From: Corynebacterium maris DSM 45190
Lineage (GTDB): Bacteria; Actinomycetota; Actinomycetes; Mycobacteriales; Mycobacteriaceae
Assembly: GCF_000442645.1 (NCBI RefSeq)
Contig: NC_021915.1
Location: forward strand, 2,046,001-2,110,000
Length of the DNA: 64,000 nt
Direction of reading: 5' to 3'
Below are positions 63,106 to 64,000 of this stretch, in pieces. The position numbers and the translations under genes are program-made. Numbering within the stretch: the first letter of the stretch is position 1; each line of letters starts with the position of its first letter. The notes below the pieces were generated by a model, which saw only the letters and a list, made by a program, of their open reading frames with translations, had not been told where the DNA came from and did not search any database.

Positions 63106-63864
63106 TTACTTCGTGCCTCCGAACCTGCGGTCGCGGCGGGCGTATTCCACCACGGCGTCGAACAGGTCCTCGTGGGTGAAGTCGGGGAAGAGCTTGTCCT
63201 GGTAGATCATTTCCGCGTAGGCCGACTGCCAGGGCAGGAAGTTGGAGGTTCGCCGCTCCCCGGAGGGGCGCAGGAACAGGTCCACGTCCGGCATCCGCGG
63301 GTCGTAGAGGAACCGCGGGAAAGTCTTCTCAGTGATCTCCTCGGGCCGCAGCCGTCCGGCCGCGGCCTCGTGGGCGATGGTGCGCGCGGCGTCGATGAGT
63401 TCGGCGCGTCCGCCGTAGTTGACGCACATGACCAGCGTCATACGCGTGTTGTTTGCGGTCATCTCCTCGGCGGCCTCCAGTTCCCGGATCACCGAGCGCC
63501 ACAGCCGCGGGCGCCGGCCCGCCCACACCACGCGCACGCCCTTCTCGTGCAGGACGTCGCGCTGACGGCGCAGCACGTCGCGGTTAAAACCCATCAAAAA
63601 GCGGACCTCGTCGGCGGCGCGGCGCCAGTTCTCCGTGGAGAACGCGTAGGCGGACAGGTACGGCACCTTAAGGGCCAGGCAGGCGTCGACGACGTCCATG
63701 AGCACGGCCTCGCCGCGTTTGTGTCCTTCGGTGCGCTTCATGCCGCGCTGCTGCGCCCAGCGGCCGTTGCCGTCCATCACTAAGGCGATGTGCTCGGGCA
63801 GGAACTCCGCGGGGATCGTCGGCGGGTTCAGCGCCGCTGCTTGGGGGTTATTCGGCTCACTCAC
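63106..63864 (-). CDS. uppS: Isoprenyl (undecaprenyl-type) diphosphate synthase
   Basis: The protein has 252 residues from the GTG at 63864. The frame extends further upstream, but that part overlaps the end of recO. It has LVMDGNGRWAQQRG (catalytic Asp), YAFSTENWRR, MCVNYGGRAELIDAARTIA and DLFLRPSGERRTSNFLPWQ. It builds the long-chain polyprenyl diphosphate for cell-wall lipid carriers. It lies between recO and the metal transporter and is translated just before it. Confidence 0.94.
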   Translation of the reverse strand: MSEPNNPQAAALNPPTIPAEFLPEHIALVMDGNGRWAQQRGMKRTEGHKRGEAVLMDVVDACLALKVPYLSAYAFSTENWRRAADEVRFLMGFNRDVLRRQRDVLHEKGVRVVWAGRRPRLWRSVIRELEAAEEMTANNTRMTLVMCVNYGGRAELIDAARTIAHEAAAGRLRPEEITEKTFPRFLYDPRMPDVDLFLRPSGERRTSNFLPWQSAYAEMIYQDKLFPDFTHEDLFDAVVEYARRDRRFGGTK

Positions 63865-63878
63865 GCCTCTATTGTGCC

Positions 63879-64000
63879 CTATCGCTGATCCATGACCTGC
63901 ACACTGGTGATTGTGGTCTCCACGTGCCACTGCAGGTGCGCCACGGTCAGCCGGTGCGCCGCCGCCACCAGCTGCGCCCCGCCGTCGGCCTCGGCGATCT
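63879..64000 (-). CDS. recO: DNA repair protein RecO, C-terminal end
   Basis: On the minus strand the frame reads AAAHRLTVAHLQWHVETTIT and ends in MDQR and a TAG, like the RecO C-terminus of corynebacteria. Only 40 codons are in the window. It stands directly before uppS, as in corynebacterial genomes. The assignment rests on this short tail and the gene order. Confidence 0.75.
   Translation of the reverse strand, partial: IAEADGGAQLVAAAHRLTVAHLQWHVETTITSVQVMDQR

Noticed and set aside
1..64000. CRISPR arrays
   Set aside because: No series of short repeats with regular unique spacers appears. The only strong tandem repeat is the 390-bp duplication inside a coding gene.

Overview
The window is a high-GC actinobacterial chromosome segment, most likely Corynebacterium. 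The evidence is a recO-uppS pair, an ArsR/Fur zinc-regulator pair beside glyS, a dgt-dnaG neighbourhood, a class Ib nrdF on its own, excalibur and TPM-domain secreted proteins, and frequent GTG starts. The genus is inferred from protein style and gene order; no search was run.

Layout. 1-4.1 kb: two excalibur-domain protein ends (a tandem duplication) and a secreted calcineurin-type phosphoesterase. 4.1-10.2 kb: a scrambled, partly AT-rich island. It holds two pieces of one broken tctA permease gene in opposite orientations, an Asp2-like alpha/beta hydrolase, a degenerate ISL3 remnant with inverted ends and a target duplication, an asparagine-synthase-like protein, and a decayed IS1380-type element. 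10.3-27.5 kb: a surface-glycan locus. It has a CgeB-like/GT4 fusion with a fresh internal duplication, a WecC-type UDP-sugar dehydrogenase, a two-gene ABC polysaccharide exporter, a heparinase-like/hydrolase fusion, a three-module giant glycosyltransferase and two more GT4 enzymes. The + and - halves converge at 17.49 kb. A wecB epimerase at 41.3 kb could supply UDP-ManNAc to the dehydrogenase.

28-33 kb: nrdF, then a PucR regulator divergent from an esterase and a Baeyer-Villiger monooxygenase, a plausible ketone-to-ester-to-acid route. 33.4-36.9 kb: an AT-rich isolated gene encoding a reverse transcriptase fused to a nitrilase domain, the architecture of DRT1/UG1 anti-phage reverse transcriptases. 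It sits beside tRNA-Asn with a potentially structured spacer. A lone tyrosine recombinase lies 2 kb further on.

37-64 kb is mostly ordinary core genome: DUF3817, TspO, OsmC, SDR, wecB, YwiC, a G6PD-family paralogue, GH15, DUF503, dnaG with a degenerate zinc-finger motif, an RNase Sa-like toxin overlapping a barstar-like inhibitor, dgt, a DUF218 protein, two tandem TPM-domain membrane proteins, two small beta-rich proteins, glyS, an ArsR-Fur zinc pair, a ferritin-like/VIT transporter, uppS and the 3' end of recO.

The strongest candidates for unusual biology are the RT-nitrilase locus, the fused multi-module glycosyltransferase/hydrolase system with its cysteine-less asparagine-synthase-like partner, and the genome rearrangement that split tctA. 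Gene functions are assigned from motifs read by eye.
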